Shown here: piece after piece, positions 41,952 through 51,363 of the stretch | Numbering within the stretch: position 1 is the first letter of the stretch | How the letters are laid out: every line of letters starts with the position of its first letter | NCBI GenBank assembly: GCA_947089425.1 | Contig: CAMUKG010000005.1 | Coordinates: 62,001 to 126,000, forward strand | Direction: 5' to 3' | Origin: an uncultured Clostridia bacterium | GTDB taxonomy: Bacteria > Bacillota > Clostridia > Christensenellales > Pumilibacteraceae | DNA length: 64,000 bases | Program-made: the position numbers and the translations under genes | Notes under the pieces: generated by a model | The model's input: only the letters and a program-made list of their open reading frames with translations | Database searches by the model: none | Told to the model about the DNA's origin: nothing

Positions 41952-43340
41952 ATGGGAAAATATTTCGGGACCGACGGATTTCGCGGGGAGGCGAATTGCA
42001 CGCTTACCGCCGACCACGCATATAAAGTGGGAAGATTTCTCGGTTGGTATTACGGGGAATTGAAAAGGCGTGCGGGCGATGAATCGGCTCCGCGCATAGT
42101 TATAGGAAAGGACACGCGTCGTTCGAGCTATATGTTCGAATATACGTTGATTGCGGGGCTCACCGCATCGGGCGCCGACGCTTATATGTTGCACGTTACC
42201 ACAACGCCGTCGGTCGCGTATGTGGCTCGCGTCGATTCGTTCGATTGCGGAATAATGATTTCGGCGAGTCATAATCCTTACTATGACAACGGAATTAAAC
42301 TGCTTAATTCTCGCGGCGAAAAAATAGACGAGGCAACCGTTGCGCTTATAGAAGATTATATAGACGGCAAACTCGAAGTGTTCGGTAAAAAGCAAACAGA
42401 ACTTCCGTACGCCACGCGCGACAAAATAGGCAAAACGGTAGACTATGCGTCGGGAAGGAATCGTTATATAGGGTATCTTATATCGCTCGGCATGTATTCG
42501 TTTCGCGGCGTGAAAGTGGGACTCGATTGCGCTAACGGAAGCGCTTGGAACATAGCTAAGTCGGTGTTTGACGCTCTCGGAGCCACCACGCACGTTATAA
42601 ACGCCAACCCCGACGGATTGAACATAAATTTAAACGCGGGCTCCACGCATATCGAGGGACTGCAAAAATATGTGCTTGAAAACAAGCTTGACGTAGGCTT
42701 TGCTTTCGACGGCGACGCCGACAGATGTTTGTGTGTCGACGAGAAAGGCAACGTTGTGAACGGCGACCATATTTTATATATTTACGGAACGTATATGAAA
42801 GAGAGAGGCAAACTTGCGGGCGACACTGTTGTAACCACAGTTATGTCTAACTTCGGGCTCTACAAAGCTTTTGACAAAGCGGGAATAAGTTATGCCAAAA
42901 CCCCCGTAGGCGATAAATACGTATACGAACATATGTCCGCTCACGGTCATCGTTTGGGCGGCGAGCAATCGGGGCATATAATATTTTCCAAATACGCCAC
43001 TACGGGCGACGGCATAATTACGAGTTTGAAAATAATGGAAGTTATGCTCGCAAAAAAATTGCCCCTTTCCAAACTCGCCGAACCTATGGAAATGTATCCG
43101 CAAGAGCTCGTTAACGTGCGTGTAGGCGATAAAGATTCGGCTTTAAACGATTCCGACGTGTGTGCGGCTGTGAAAAAAGTGGAAAGCAAGCTCGGCGAAA
43201 ACGGTAGAATACTTGTTCGCGCGTCGGGCACCGAGCCGCTTGTACGCGTAATGGTTGAAGCTTCGGACGGCAAAATTTGCAAAGCTTGCGCGGAAGAGGT
43301 GGTAAACGTAATGCGAAAAAAGGGTTATGTTTTAAAATAA
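41952..43340 (+). CDS. glmM: Phosphoglucosamine mutase
   Basis: This 462-residue alpha-D-phosphohexomutase converts glucosamine-6-phosphate to glucosamine-1-phosphate for UDP-GlcNAc synthesis. The N-terminal KYFGTDGFRGEAN is the GlmM signature. The phosphoserine loop is ISASHNPYYDNG, the metal loop FDGDADRC, the sugar-binding loop GGEQSGH and the phosphate-binding loop RASGTEPLVRVM. Confidence 0.95.
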   Translation: MGKYFGTDGFRGEANCTLTADHAYKVGRFLGWYYGELKRRAGDESAPRIVIGKDTRRSSYMFEYTLIAGLTASGADAYMLHVTTTPSVAYVARVDSFDCGIMISASHNPYYDNGIKLLNSRGEKIDEATVALIEDYIDGKLEVFGKKQTELPYATRDKIGKTVDYASGRNRYIGYLISLGMYSFRGVKVGLDCANGSAWNIAKSVFDALGATTHVINANPDGLNINLNAGSTHIEGLQKYVLENKLDVGFAFDGDADRCLCVDEKGNVVNGDHILYIYGTYMKERGKLAGDTVVTTVMSNFGLYKAFDKAGISYAKTPVGDKYVYEHMSAHGHRLGGEQSGHIIFSKYATTGDGIITSLKIMEVMLAKKLPLSKLAEPMEMYPQELVNVRVGDKDSALNDSDVCAAVKKVESKLGENGRILVRASGTEPLVRVMVEASDGKICKACAEEVVNVMRKKGYVLK

Positions 43341-43527
43341 AATATTGATGGTCGGAAGTCGAGGCTAATTCTTATTTTTCGACCGTACATTCTATAATTC
43401 GACATAATATGTGTGATATAATACCCTGTAGATATGAGTAAACGCCATATCTGCGGGGTATTTTTAACGCATAAGCGGAAATTTTTGCCGAGTTTGCGAT
43501 TTCGTGCGAAAAAGGAGATTTGTAGCG

Positions 43528-44319
43528 GTGGCAAGAGTGATAGTGGTCACGTCGGGAAAAGGCGGAGTTGGCAAAACTACCGTAACTGCGGGGCTGGGGC
43601 GCGCTCTCGCGAAAAAAGGGAAGCGCATAGTTCTTATGGACGCCGATTTGGGGCTCAATAATCTTGACGTGGTAATGGATGCCGAGAGCAGGGTTGTATA
43701 CGATATACTTGACGTTGTGGAAAACCGTTGCCGCCCCCGTCAAGCTTTGGTTGAAGATTTGGTTGCGCCCGGTTTGTTCATTATGCCGGGAGCGAGTTAT
43801 GACGACGGCGACAAAATAAGCGGGCAAAATTTGCGTGCTATTGTGAATGCGCTCTCGCAGTCGTTCGATTACATATTTATCGATTGTCCTGCCGGAATAG
43901 AGGTGGGATTTCACCGCGCGGTTTCGGCTGCCGACGAGGCGTTGGTTGTAACAACCCCTCACGTTTCGGCGCTGAGAGACGCCGACAAAGTGGTGGCTAT
44001 TATAAAAAGCTACAAAATTAAAGCGAGTCTTGTGGTGAACCGCGCTCGCGGCGATATGATTTTGGGGCAGGAGCAATTGAGTTGCAACGATATATCGGAA
44101 CTGTTACAAATAGCGCCCATCGGCGTTTTGCCCGAAGACGATTCGATAAATACATACAACTGTTTTCTCACCGACGAAAAGGGTAAAACCGACGGCGACA
44201 GAGCCATAGATATGCTTGCCGAAAATATTTTGCTCGGCACCGATAAGCTTTTCGACGTTACTAAAAAATATCGCGGCTTTTTCGGCGGGCTTAAACGTTC
44301 GCTTAAAAAAATTGTATAA
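43528..44319 (+). CDS. minD: Septum site-determining ATPase MinD
   Basis: This 263-residue deviant-Walker ATPase has the motif VTSGKGGVGKTTVTAGLG, MDADLGLNNLDVVM and FIDCPAGIEVGF. The C-terminal amphipathic membrane-targeting helix is recognisable (FFGGLKRSLKKIV). GTG 43528 is the start, with AAAGGAG 10 nt ahead. MinE follows after 38 nt; no minC is adjacent. Confidence 0.95.
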   Translation: MARVIVVTSGKGGVGKTTVTAGLGRALAKKGKRIVLMDADLGLNNLDVVMDAESRVVYDILDVVENRCRPRQALVEDLVAPGLFIMPGASYDDGDKISGQNLRAIVNALSQSFDYIFIDCPAGIEVGFHRAVSAADEALVVTTPHVSALRDADKVVAIIKSYKIKASLVVNRARGDMILGQEQLSCNDISELLQIAPIGVLPEDDSINTYNCFLTDEKGKTDGDRAIDMLAENILLGTDKLFDVTKKYRGFFGGLKRSLKKIV

Positions 44320-44357
44320 TAGATGTTTTTGATTAAAACGCGGCAAAAAATAGTAGT

Positions 44358-44588
44358 ATGTCAGACATAAATAACATTAAAAGCAGGCTTGAAGGGATAT
44401 TCCTTCGCGATAGAGGCAATTTGGACGAAGCTACGGCGCAATTATTGAAAAGCGATTTGTGTGCCACATTCGAAAAGTATTTCGTTGTGGAGAAGTTCGA
44501 CGTTTCGTTTTCGTTGTGCGACGGTGGAAAGGTGGATATTGCCGTTAAATCTACGGGTAGAAGGTTGCGAAAAATTCAGTCGGAATAA
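44358..44588 (+). CDS. minE: Cell division topological specificity factor MinE
   Basis: The 76-residue protein aligns with MinE: a short N-terminal part, RLEGIFLRDR corresponding to the MinD-contact helix, LLKSDLCATFEKYFVVEKFDV for the long helix and following strand, and VDIAVKSTGRRL for the final strand. MinE drives MinD release from the membrane. Spacing to minD is short and a good ribosome site is not obvious. Confidence 0.8.
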   Translation: MSDINNIKSRLEGIFLRDRGNLDEATAQLLKSDLCATFEKYFVVEKFDVSFSLCDGGKVDIAVKSTGRRLRKIQSE

Positions 44589-44668
44589 ATATTTGCGCTC
44601 GCGTTATAGCGGGCTTTTTTGTTTATATTTTTTCAAAGCTCGGCATATACATATTTCGAGGTGAAAAA

Positions 44669-44935
44669 ATGGACAAATATGCGGGCATGAATAAGGTGGA
44701 GAGCACGCTTAGCGCCAACAATGAAATTGTGCGCAAAAAGGATAAGAAGAGCGGCGGATTTTGGAGAACTCTTTTGCTGCAAGCCGTAATAGCAACCGTT
44801 ATGGGTTGCGTGCTTTTCGGAATTAAGTGGCTCGGCGGGAAAACTTGCGTTCGGGTTACCGACACCGTTAAAGACGCGGTTTGCTTTGACGCTACTGAAT
44901 ATGTTGCCGAGCTCATAGAGGATGCGGGTGACTAA
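44669..44935 (+). CDS. Small single-pass membrane protein in the SpoIVFA position
   Basis: The 88-residue protein has a charged N-terminus, one membrane helix (TLLLQAVIATVMGCVLFGI) and a short outside tail with a Cys pair (CVRVTDTVKDAVC). It overlaps the M50 protease gene by 14 nt. In Bacillus spoIVFA precedes spoIVFB, and SpoIVFA also has one helix but ends in an M23 domain that is absent here. A regulatory or anchoring partner of the protease is likely. Confidence 0.6.
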   Translation: MDKYAGMNKVESTLSANNEIVRKKDKKSGGFWRTLLLQAVIATVMGCVLFGIKWLGGKTCVRVTDTVKDAVCFDATEYVAELIEDAGD

Positions 44936-45779
44936 ATTCAAAGTGTCGCCGCTCGTTTTTATTTTTGCGGCGGTTATGATTATTTTGGGGAACGGACTTC
45001 CGCTTATAAGCTATTTCGTTGCGGTGGTGATGCACGAAATGGCGCATGCCGAAGTTGCCCGTAGGTTGGGTTATGCTTTGGTGGGTATAAAAATAATGCC
45101 TTACGGCGCGTCTCTCACAGGTAATTTCGAGGGAGTGAGTCCCAAAGACGAATTTTGGATTGCGGTTGCGGGTCCGGCGTCGAATGTGTTGCTTGCGGTT
45201 TTCGTATCCGCGCTTTGGTGGGTGGCGCCGTCCACGTATTTTTTTACAGAAACTTTCGCTTTTGCCAATGTGTTTACGGCTCTCACTAATCTTTTGCCTA
45301 TTTTTCCTCTCGACGGCGGCAGAGCTGTTTTAGCGGTTATGTCGTGCAAGATGCCTCGTCAAAAAGCTTACAAAATCGTTCGAATTTTCGGTTTTGCGGC
45401 ATGTGCGGGATTTTCCGCTCTTTTCATTATTTCTATGATTTACGGCGTAAATTTTACTTTTGCGCTCATGGCTGTTTTCGTCTTGTCGGGAACCGTTTTT
45501 CCCGATAAAAATTCAAAATACCAAAGGCTTTACAGTATGGCGTATAGAAGCGAAAAACTCAAACACGGGCTTGCGGTGCGCGAAATCATGGTTGCGGACA
45601 GCCTCACTTTGCGCTCGCTCGGCAAGATGCTTAACGGCAATTATTATCACAAATTCACGGTGGTGAACGACAAACTCGAAACGGTGGGGATTTTATCCGA
45701 AACGGCGTTGGAGAGCTGTCTTGTTTCTTTTCCGAACGACACGCTTTTATCGCGCTTGCCGCCGTCGGTTTTTAAATGA
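44922..45779 (+). CDS. Site-2 metalloprotease, SpoIVFB-like (M50)
   Basis: This 285-residue intramembrane protease has the zinc motif HEMAH in the second helix (VVMHEMAHAEVARRLGY) and the third ligand in NLLPIFPLDGGRA. The C-terminal about 70 residues (VREIMVADSLTLRSLGKML and onward) look like a single degenerate CBS domain, as in SpoIVFB. In sporulating species SpoIVFB activates sigma-K. The minDE linkage is typical of Clostridia. Confidence 0.85.
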   Translation: MRVTKFKVSPLVFIFAAVMIILGNGLPLISYFVAVVMHEMAHAEVARRLGYALVGIKIMPYGASLTGNFEGVSPKDEFWIAVAGPASNVLLAVFVSALWWVAPSTYFFTETFAFANVFTALTNLLPIFPLDGGRAVLAVMSCKMPRQKAYKIVRIFGFAACAGFSALFIISMIYGVNFTFALMAVFVLSGTVFPDKNSKYQRLYSMAYRSEKLKHGLAVREIMVADSLTLRSLGKMLNGNYYHKFTVVNDKLETVGILSETALESCLVSFPNDTLLSRLPPSVFK

Positions 45780-45854
45780 GCGCAAATATAAAACAAAAAT
45801 TGTTGGTTAAGAAGCTCTAAACGGAGAAATAAACGGCAAATTCGCGTAAATAGC

Positions 45855-45883
45855 TTGAAAACTTTTACTTCGTGTGTTATACT
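45855..45883 (+). promoter_or_regulatory. Promoter of the DUF4132-like gene and downstream operon
   Basis: TTGAAA (45855-45860), a 17 bp spacer and TATACT (45878-45883) precede a leader of about 40 nt. Confidence 0.6.
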
Positions 45884-45930
45884 GTAAAAAAGCACATAAA
45901 GAAACGAATGGCAAATTTTTGGAGCTACCG

Positions 45931-47439
45931 ATGACGTATACGCAAATGATTGCACTGTTGCCCGAAAAAGATTCGCCCGTAGAACCTGCGGGGCGAGGCT
46001 TTTTTTCGGCGCAAACGGCTAATAACGACAGAAAACGTCTTTTGGAATTTCTGCTCGACGAATGTCGCTACGGGCAACTTTTTAAACTTATGTATTGCGG
46101 GCATATAAACGGGCATGTGAATATGCAAAATTCAAGCGCCGACTATGTTGCCGTTACGAGCGGCAAAACGAATATAAACACAAGATATTTCAGTTTGTTT
46201 ATGCAACTTGCGTCCGATTGCGGGATAGCCGAAGAGAGGTTGGTGCCTTTCATGTATTGCGTTGCAACTGCGAATAAACAGAGCGAATTGCGCGCATGGC
46301 AAGTTTCGGCGGAGCGGTTTTTAACGAAAATTGCTAAAACCGACTATGAGAAAGCGTGGAAATATTTAACTACGCACGACCTCGACTTTAAGTTTGCGTC
46401 AATACTTATAAGTGTGGATAAAGAGAGAGCTTTAAAAGATTTGACCGAGCTTGCCGTGCTCGGAAAGGGAGTGAATAAGGTAGCGCTTCGAAACTTTTTA
46501 CGCGTGTATAAACGAGAAGTGTTCTCTATTGTCCGCCCGATGTACGGCGAACTGAAAAACGAGGGTAAAATTACTGCGACTCGACTGCTGTTGTCTTTCA
46601 AAAACGATGCGGACGTGCTTGAATTTTTGCGCGAGCTTTACGAAACCGAAAAGTCTAAGTCGGTGCGTGCATTGCTTGAAAGTAGTTTGTTTGCGGGGCG
46701 TAAAATTAAAGAGGAGAAGGACTGCGACGGGAAGAAAGTTGCGTCGAGCTTGCTGTATGATGCAATGGTGCACGGAACTTCAATTACTTGCGAAGAGTTT
46801 TTCTCAAAGTGGCTTATGCCGCCGTATTTGAAGATTGCGGAATCGTTATTTTTCAGCGTGTACGAAAACGGCTTTATGCGCGGAATAGTAATTGTGGACG
46901 AGGGGAAAGTTTTAGACCTTGATAACGAACCTTACGAACTTCCGTCCGGTTGCGAAATTAAGGTTTTGCATCCCGTAGAACTCAATTCCTCGACCGAATA
47001 TTTGCGTAGGCTCGATATAGAACAACCGTTTCCGCAAATAAAAAGAAAAATGTATTTTCCTACCGACGAAGATAAACGAAGCAACTGTTGCTTAGGACTT
47101 GCCGGCACGGTGCTCGGCGCGGGCAAATTCAAAGCGGGAATGAAAAAATTGGGATTTAAACCGCTAAATCGTAATGCCGACGGCTTTTGTTCGCAAGTCG
47201 GTCTTTCGCGCAACGGAATTTTATGCGTGCTTGCAATTGCTCCGCTTGATTTTTCTACTGTTGGCGACGATTATTCCGTTCAGGCGCAAGGGGTGCGTTT
47301 TTATGCGGAAAAAGACGTTATACGTTTGGGCGGTCAGCGTTTTGTGGACGGAGTCGCTCCTTTTTCCGTGTCTCGAATGGATTCTCGCGCGTTCAGCGAA
47401 TTTATGTATGCCGTCTATGAGCTAATGGGGTGCAGATGA
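45931..47439 (+). CDS. DUF4132-like protein
   Basis: The 502-residue protein has no signal peptide. Residues 1-270 look like an all-helical HEAT-type region. The last about 200 residues resemble the DUF4132 (MolR-like) domain: EIKVLHPVELNSSTEYL, EQPFPQIKRKMYFP and a conserved FYAEKDVIRLGG-like strand near the end. The biochemical role of the domain is unknown to me. ATG 45931 has GGAG 6 nt ahead. Its stop overlaps the radical SAM gene start by 4 nt, so it is translationally coupled to it. Confidence 0.65.
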   Translation: MTYTQMIALLPEKDSPVEPAGRGFFSAQTANNDRKRLLEFLLDECRYGQLFKLMYCGHINGHVNMQNSSADYVAVTSGKTNINTRYFSLFMQLASDCGIAEERLVPFMYCVATANKQSELRAWQVSAERFLTKIAKTDYEKAWKYLTTHDLDFKFASILISVDKERALKDLTELAVLGKGVNKVALRNFLRVYKREVFSIVRPMYGELKNEGKITATRLLLSFKNDADVLEFLRELYETEKSKSVRALLESSLFAGRKIKEEKDCDGKKVASSLLYDAMVHGTSITCEEFFSKWLMPPYLKIAESLFFSVYENGFMRGIVIVDEGKVLDLDNEPYELPSGCEIKVLHPVELNSSTEYLRRLDIEQPFPQIKRKMYFPTDEDKRSNCCLGLAGTVLGAGKFKAGMKKLGFKPLNRNADGFCSQVGLSRNGILCVLAIAPLDFSTVGDDYSVQAQGVRFYAEKDVIRLGGQRFVDGVAPFSVSRMDSRAFSEFMYAVYELMGCR

Positions 47440-49217
47440 AATCCGAAATCAAAGATTTATTGCTTAAAGTGTCTCAACCCGCGCGGTATTGCGGCGGCGA
47501 GTTTAACACGCCCGAAATAAAGCGGAACGCGGAATTGCGCTTTTTGATGTGTTTTCCCGACGTATACGAAGTGGCGCACAGCAATCTCGGCATAAAAATA
47601 CTTTATTATATGTTAAACGAGCGCCCCGATACCGCTTGCGAAAGTTGCTATATGGTGTGGAGCGATATGTTGCAAGAACTCAAGTCGCGCGGTATGCCGC
47701 TTTTCAGTCAGGAGACGCATACGCCTTTGTGCGAATTCGACGCAGTCGGGTTCAGTTTGCAGTATGAAATGTCGTACACGAATGTTCTTGCAATGTTGGA
47801 ACTCGGCAACGTGCCCGTTTTACGCTCGGCGCGCGGAGAATCGGCGCCCATAATAGTGGCGGGCGGTCCGTGCGTGATAAATCCCATGCCGTTAACCGAT
47901 TTTATAGACGTGTTCAGCATAGGAGACGGCGAAGAGGCGATTAACTTGCTTGCCGACACGATAATAAAAGGCAAACGCGAGGGGTGGAGCAGGAGCAAAA
48001 CTTTGGAGCGCATAGCGGAAATTGACGGCATGTTCGTGCCTGACATAAGCAAAGGGAAAGTGCGCAGAGCTGTAATAGACAGTTTGGAAACGGCGTTTTT
48101 TCCCACAAAGGTGCAAATTCCGAATATAGAAGCGGTATTTTCGCGCTCCGTTCTCGAAATCTTTCGCGGGTGCACTCGCGGGTGCAGATTCTGCCAAGCG
48201 GGAATGATTTATCGCCCCGTGAGAGAACGCACTCCAAAAACGCTCAAACGCTACGCCGAAGAATTGATTGCAAACAACGGTTTCGACGAAATAACCCTTT
48301 CAAGCCTTTCGACTTGCGATTATCCTTGTTTGAGAGAGTTGCTTGCCGAAATCAAACCCGTTTGCGACGCTCGACACGTCAATATTTCTCTGCCGTCCAC
48401 AAGGGTGGACAGTTTCGAAGCGGAGTTTGTGGCAACGGGCAGACTCAGTTCCATGACTTTTGCACCCGAAGCGGGCACTCAACGGCTTCGCGACGTTATA
48501 AATAAGAACGTTACCGAAGAGGACGTGCTCACGTCTTGCAAATACGCTTTCGAAAAAGGTTATCATGCGGTAAAACTGTATTTTATGCTCGGGCTTCCCA
48601 CCGAAACGGACGAGGATATTCTCGGTATTGCCGACATAGTGAAGAAAATAAAATACTGTTATAAGCAACATGCCGTTTCGCGTAAGCCGCTGTCGTTGAG
48701 CGTTTCCACGTCGGTATTCGTGCCAAAGCCGTTCACACCTTTTCAGTGGGAAGAGCAGATTCCCTTGCTCGAAATCGAGCGCAGACAAGCCATTCTTAAA
48801 GCGGCTCTCAAACCTTTGAATGTTAAATATAATTATCACGACGGAAAAACGTCGCGAATAGAGGCGACTCTTGCGCGCGGCGACGAGCGAATGAACGGCG
48901 TTATAAAAGCGGCGTACGATTCGGGTTGTATTTTCGACAGTTGGACGGAGTTTTTCGATTACGATAAATGGATTGCGGCATTCGAGCATTGCGGCGTTGA
49001 CCCCGACGACTATTGCGGAGAGCAAAGGCTCGACGTTCCGTGTGCATGGGAACGGGTGGAATCGGGAATTTCGCGCGAGTTTTTGTTGCGCGAGCGTGAA
49101 AAATCGCGTCGCGGCGAGCTTACGAAAGATTGCAGAAAAGGTTGCAATAATTGCGGAATAAACAAAGAATATCTTTCGGCGTTTAAGCTTAACTGTGCGG
49201 GAGGCGACAAATGTTGA
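47436..49217 (+). CDS. Radical SAM protein of the TIGR03960 type
   Basis: The 593-residue protein has an N-terminal B12-binding-like region (LCEFDAVGFSLQYEMSYTN, APIIVAGGPCVINP) and a radical SAM barrel. Its cluster motif is FRGCTRGCRFCQAG (C-x3-C-x2-C). A C-terminal part has a Cys-rich end (CRKGCNNCG). This is the family that is co-encoded with a TIGR03936 (DUF2344) protein and RNase G, exactly as found here. The reaction is not established. Start ATG 47436 is preferred over GTG 47430 because of the ATGA overlap. Confidence 0.88.
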   Translation: MKSEIKDLLLKVSQPARYCGGEFNTPEIKRNAELRFLMCFPDVYEVAHSNLGIKILYYMLNERPDTACESCYMVWSDMLQELKSRGMPLFSQETHTPLCEFDAVGFSLQYEMSYTNVLAMLELGNVPVLRSARGESAPIIVAGGPCVINPMPLTDFIDVFSIGDGEEAINLLADTIIKGKREGWSRSKTLERIAEIDGMFVPDISKGKVRRAVIDSLETAFFPTKVQIPNIEAVFSRSVLEIFRGCTRGCRFCQAGMIYRPVRERTPKTLKRYAEELIANNGFDEITLSSLSTCDYPCLRELLAEIKPVCDARHVNISLPSTRVDSFEAEFVATGRLSSMTFAPEAGTQRLRDVINKNVTEEDVLTSCKYAFEKGYHAVKLYFMLGLPTETDEDILGIADIVKKIKYCYKQHAVSRKPLSLSVSTSVFVPKPFTPFQWEEQIPLLEIERRQAILKAALKPLNVKYNYHDGKTSRIEATLARGDERMNGVIKAAYDSGCIFDSWTEFFDYDKWIAAFEHCGVDPDDYCGEQRLDVPCAWERVESGISREFLLREREKSRRGELTKDCRKGCNNCGINKEYLSAFKLNCAGGDKC

Positions 49218-49861
49218 TTTGCAAATATACCCGCTCGGGCAATGCGTCTTTCGTTCCTCACCTCGACACGTTGCGCGCGGTTGTTATGGGGATACGCCGA
49301 ATAGGCGTTGCCGCCGAATACAGCGAGGGATTCAATCCTCACATGAAAATATTTTTCGGGCAACCTTTGCCGCTCGGAATAGAAAGCGGATGCGAATATT
49401 TTTGCGCCTACGTGAACGAAGAACCGCAAGGTTTTTTGAAAAAGCTCAATAAGTCGTTGCCGTCGGGGCTTGAAATTACTGCCGCCGCGAGAGTGGAAAA
49501 AGACCCGAATGTGGCTAAAATTATGTGTTTTGCAGATTATATCGTTACTATGCGTGATAGAGTACACAATTTGAAAATCGAGAACTTTACGGAGCGCGAC
49601 GAATGCGTTATAACGTATCGGCAAAAAGACGAGCTTGTGCAAAAAGACGTGAAATCGCTTATTGCTTCTATTAAAGTTACGGACGCGAGCACGGTTAATT
49701 TGCGCCTCTGTTGCGGAAATAAAAATTTGCGAGCCGACAGGCTTATGAATTCGTTATGCGAAATATACGGCATAAATTGCGGTTACGACATTGTTAAAAC
49801 CAATATGTACGACTGCAATTCCGTTGATTTGGACACTATATTCTTCGGGAGTTGTAATTGA
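49211..49861 (+). CDS. TIGR03936 / DUF2344 family radical-SAM-linked protein
   Basis: The 216-residue protein begins with YTRSGNASFVPHLDTLRAVV and contains SEGFNPHMKIFFGQPLPLGI, hallmarks of the DUF2344 family that partners the TIGR03960 radical SAM protein, sometimes as one polypeptide. It overlaps that gene by 7 nt and RNase G by 4 nt. The role is unknown; RNA modification linked to RNase G or ribosome biogenesis is a fair guess. Confidence 0.85.
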   Translation: MLICKYTRSGNASFVPHLDTLRAVVMGIRRIGVAAEYSEGFNPHMKIFFGQPLPLGIESGCEYFCAYVNEEPQGFLKKLNKSLPSGLEITAAARVEKDPNVAKIMCFADYIVTMRDRVHNLKIENFTERDECVITYRQKDELVQKDVKSLIASIKVTDASTVNLRLCCGNKNLRADRLMNSLCEIYGINCGYDIVKTNMYDCNSVDLDTIFFGSCN

Positions 49862-51351
49862 AACGTTCTATTCTGATAGATGTGGAATCGTTCATGTCGA
49901 GCGTCGCCCTTATGGAAGACGGCAAACTGATTGAGTTTCATATCGAGTACAAAGAGAATAACCGTCTTACGGGCAATATTTACAAAGGCAAAGTGGAGAA
50001 TATTCTGCAAGGGCTCGAATCCGCTTTTGTTAACATCGGTTTGGCTCGAAACGGCTTTTTGAACGTCGGCGAAACTCTTTACGATCGCGACGACCTTGCG
50101 CGGGTTGTGCCGGGCTCGCTTGCGGTAAATTCGGGCGATTACGTTATGGTTCAGGTAACCAAAGAGGAAGCGGGGCAAAAGGGCGCGCGTCTTACCATGA
50201 ACATATCTTTGCCGGGCAGATACGTGGTGTTTTTGCCGAATATCGATTTTATAGGCATATCTAATAAAATCGACTCTCCCGAGCGCCGCGACATGCTTAT
50301 GAAATTGCTAAAAAAGCATAAGCCCGAAAGCGGCGGCTTGATAGCCCGCACGGTGTGCATAGACGCTAAAAAGAGCGACATTATAGCCGAAATCAAGCGT
50401 ATGCAAGCTATGTTCGATAAAATCAAAGATTCGTTTGCGTCCGCTAACGGCGTGAAACTTTTGCACAGCGAAGATAATTTAATATATCGTTCCGTGAGAG
50501 ACATGCTCAGCAACGACGTCGAAAAAATAGTTTGCAACGAAGCGAAAACGGTAGAAAGCATAAAAACGCTTTTGCAGGGCATGAACTCCGAGTTTGAGCG
50601 CAAAGTTGAGTTTTTCGATAGTAAATTCGATATATGGGACTATTACGGTATAGGCGAGCAAGTGGATAAGCTTTTGGAGCGCAGAGTGAGTTTGCCGAGC
50701 GGCGGTAGTTTGATAATAGACCGAGTGGAAGCTCTCACAGCGATAGACGTAAATACGGGAAGTTTTTCGGCGGGCGCCGACCGTGAAGAAACGGTTTATT
50801 TAACCAATATGGAAGCTTCTCACGAAATAGCGCGTCAGTTAAGGCTTAGAAACATAGGCGGAATAATAGTCGTCGATTTTATCGATATGCAAAACGAGGA
50901 ACACAAAGCCGCCGTGGTGGAAACTTTGAGAAACGAGGTAATCCGCGATCGTATTAAAACCAGAGTGCAAGATATGACGCAGTTGGGGCTTGTGGAAATG
51001 ACTCGCAAAAAAGTTGGTAAAGAGCTTTCCACGAAATTGCTCGAACCGTGTGCTCATTGCAAAGGCGCGGGCGTAATGCCAAACGGCGACTATGTGGCTC
51101 GCAAACTCCGAGCGGCAATAAAAAAACTTTTCGCCGAGCACGATTACGGCAGCGCCGTAATAACGGTTAACTCGCTTGTGCTCGAAAACATTCTTTCGGG
51201 GAAGTATTTTTCGGGAATGTTTGAAAAAGAATGGATGAATAAAAGAATTTATCTTGTACCGAATGCGGTACTAAAACCGCTCGACTTTATTGTTACGGGC
51301 TCTAACGACGTTTCGCTTTCGTTGCCGCCATCGGCGCGGTTACTTTACTGA
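49858..51351 (+). CDS. rng: Ribonuclease G/E family endoribonuclease
   Basis: This 497-residue RNase G has the S1 domain near residues 35-125 (GNIYKGKVENILQGLESAFV) and the catalytic DNase-I-like domain with RVEALTAIDVNTGSF and IGGIIVVDFIDMQ, the catalytic Asp sites. A zinc-link-like CAHC lies in EPCAHCKGAGVM. The start is TTG 49858, overlapping the upstream stop. The rplU-rpmA genes that usually follow are absent; a glycosidase comes next. Confidence 0.92.
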   Translation: MKRSILIDVESFMSSVALMEDGKLIEFHIEYKENNRLTGNIYKGKVENILQGLESAFVNIGLARNGFLNVGETLYDRDDLARVVPGSLAVNSGDYVMVQVTKEEAGQKGARLTMNISLPGRYVVFLPNIDFIGISNKIDSPERRDMLMKLLKKHKPESGGLIARTVCIDAKKSDIIAEIKRMQAMFDKIKDSFASANGVKLLHSEDNLIYRSVRDMLSNDVEKIVCNEAKTVESIKTLLQGMNSEFERKVEFFDSKFDIWDYYGIGEQVDKLLERRVSLPSGGSLIIDRVEALTAIDVNTGSFSAGADREETVYLTNMEASHEIARQLRLRNIGGIIVVDFIDMQNEEHKAAVVETLRNEVIRDRIKTRVQDMTQLGLVEMTRKKVGKELSTKLLEPCAHCKGAGVMPNGDYVARKLRAAIKKLFAEHDYGSAVITVNSLVLENILSGKYFSGMFEKEWMNKRIYLVPNAVLKPLDFIVTGSNDVSLSLPPSARLLY

Positions 51352-51363
51352 CGGGAGGACTAA

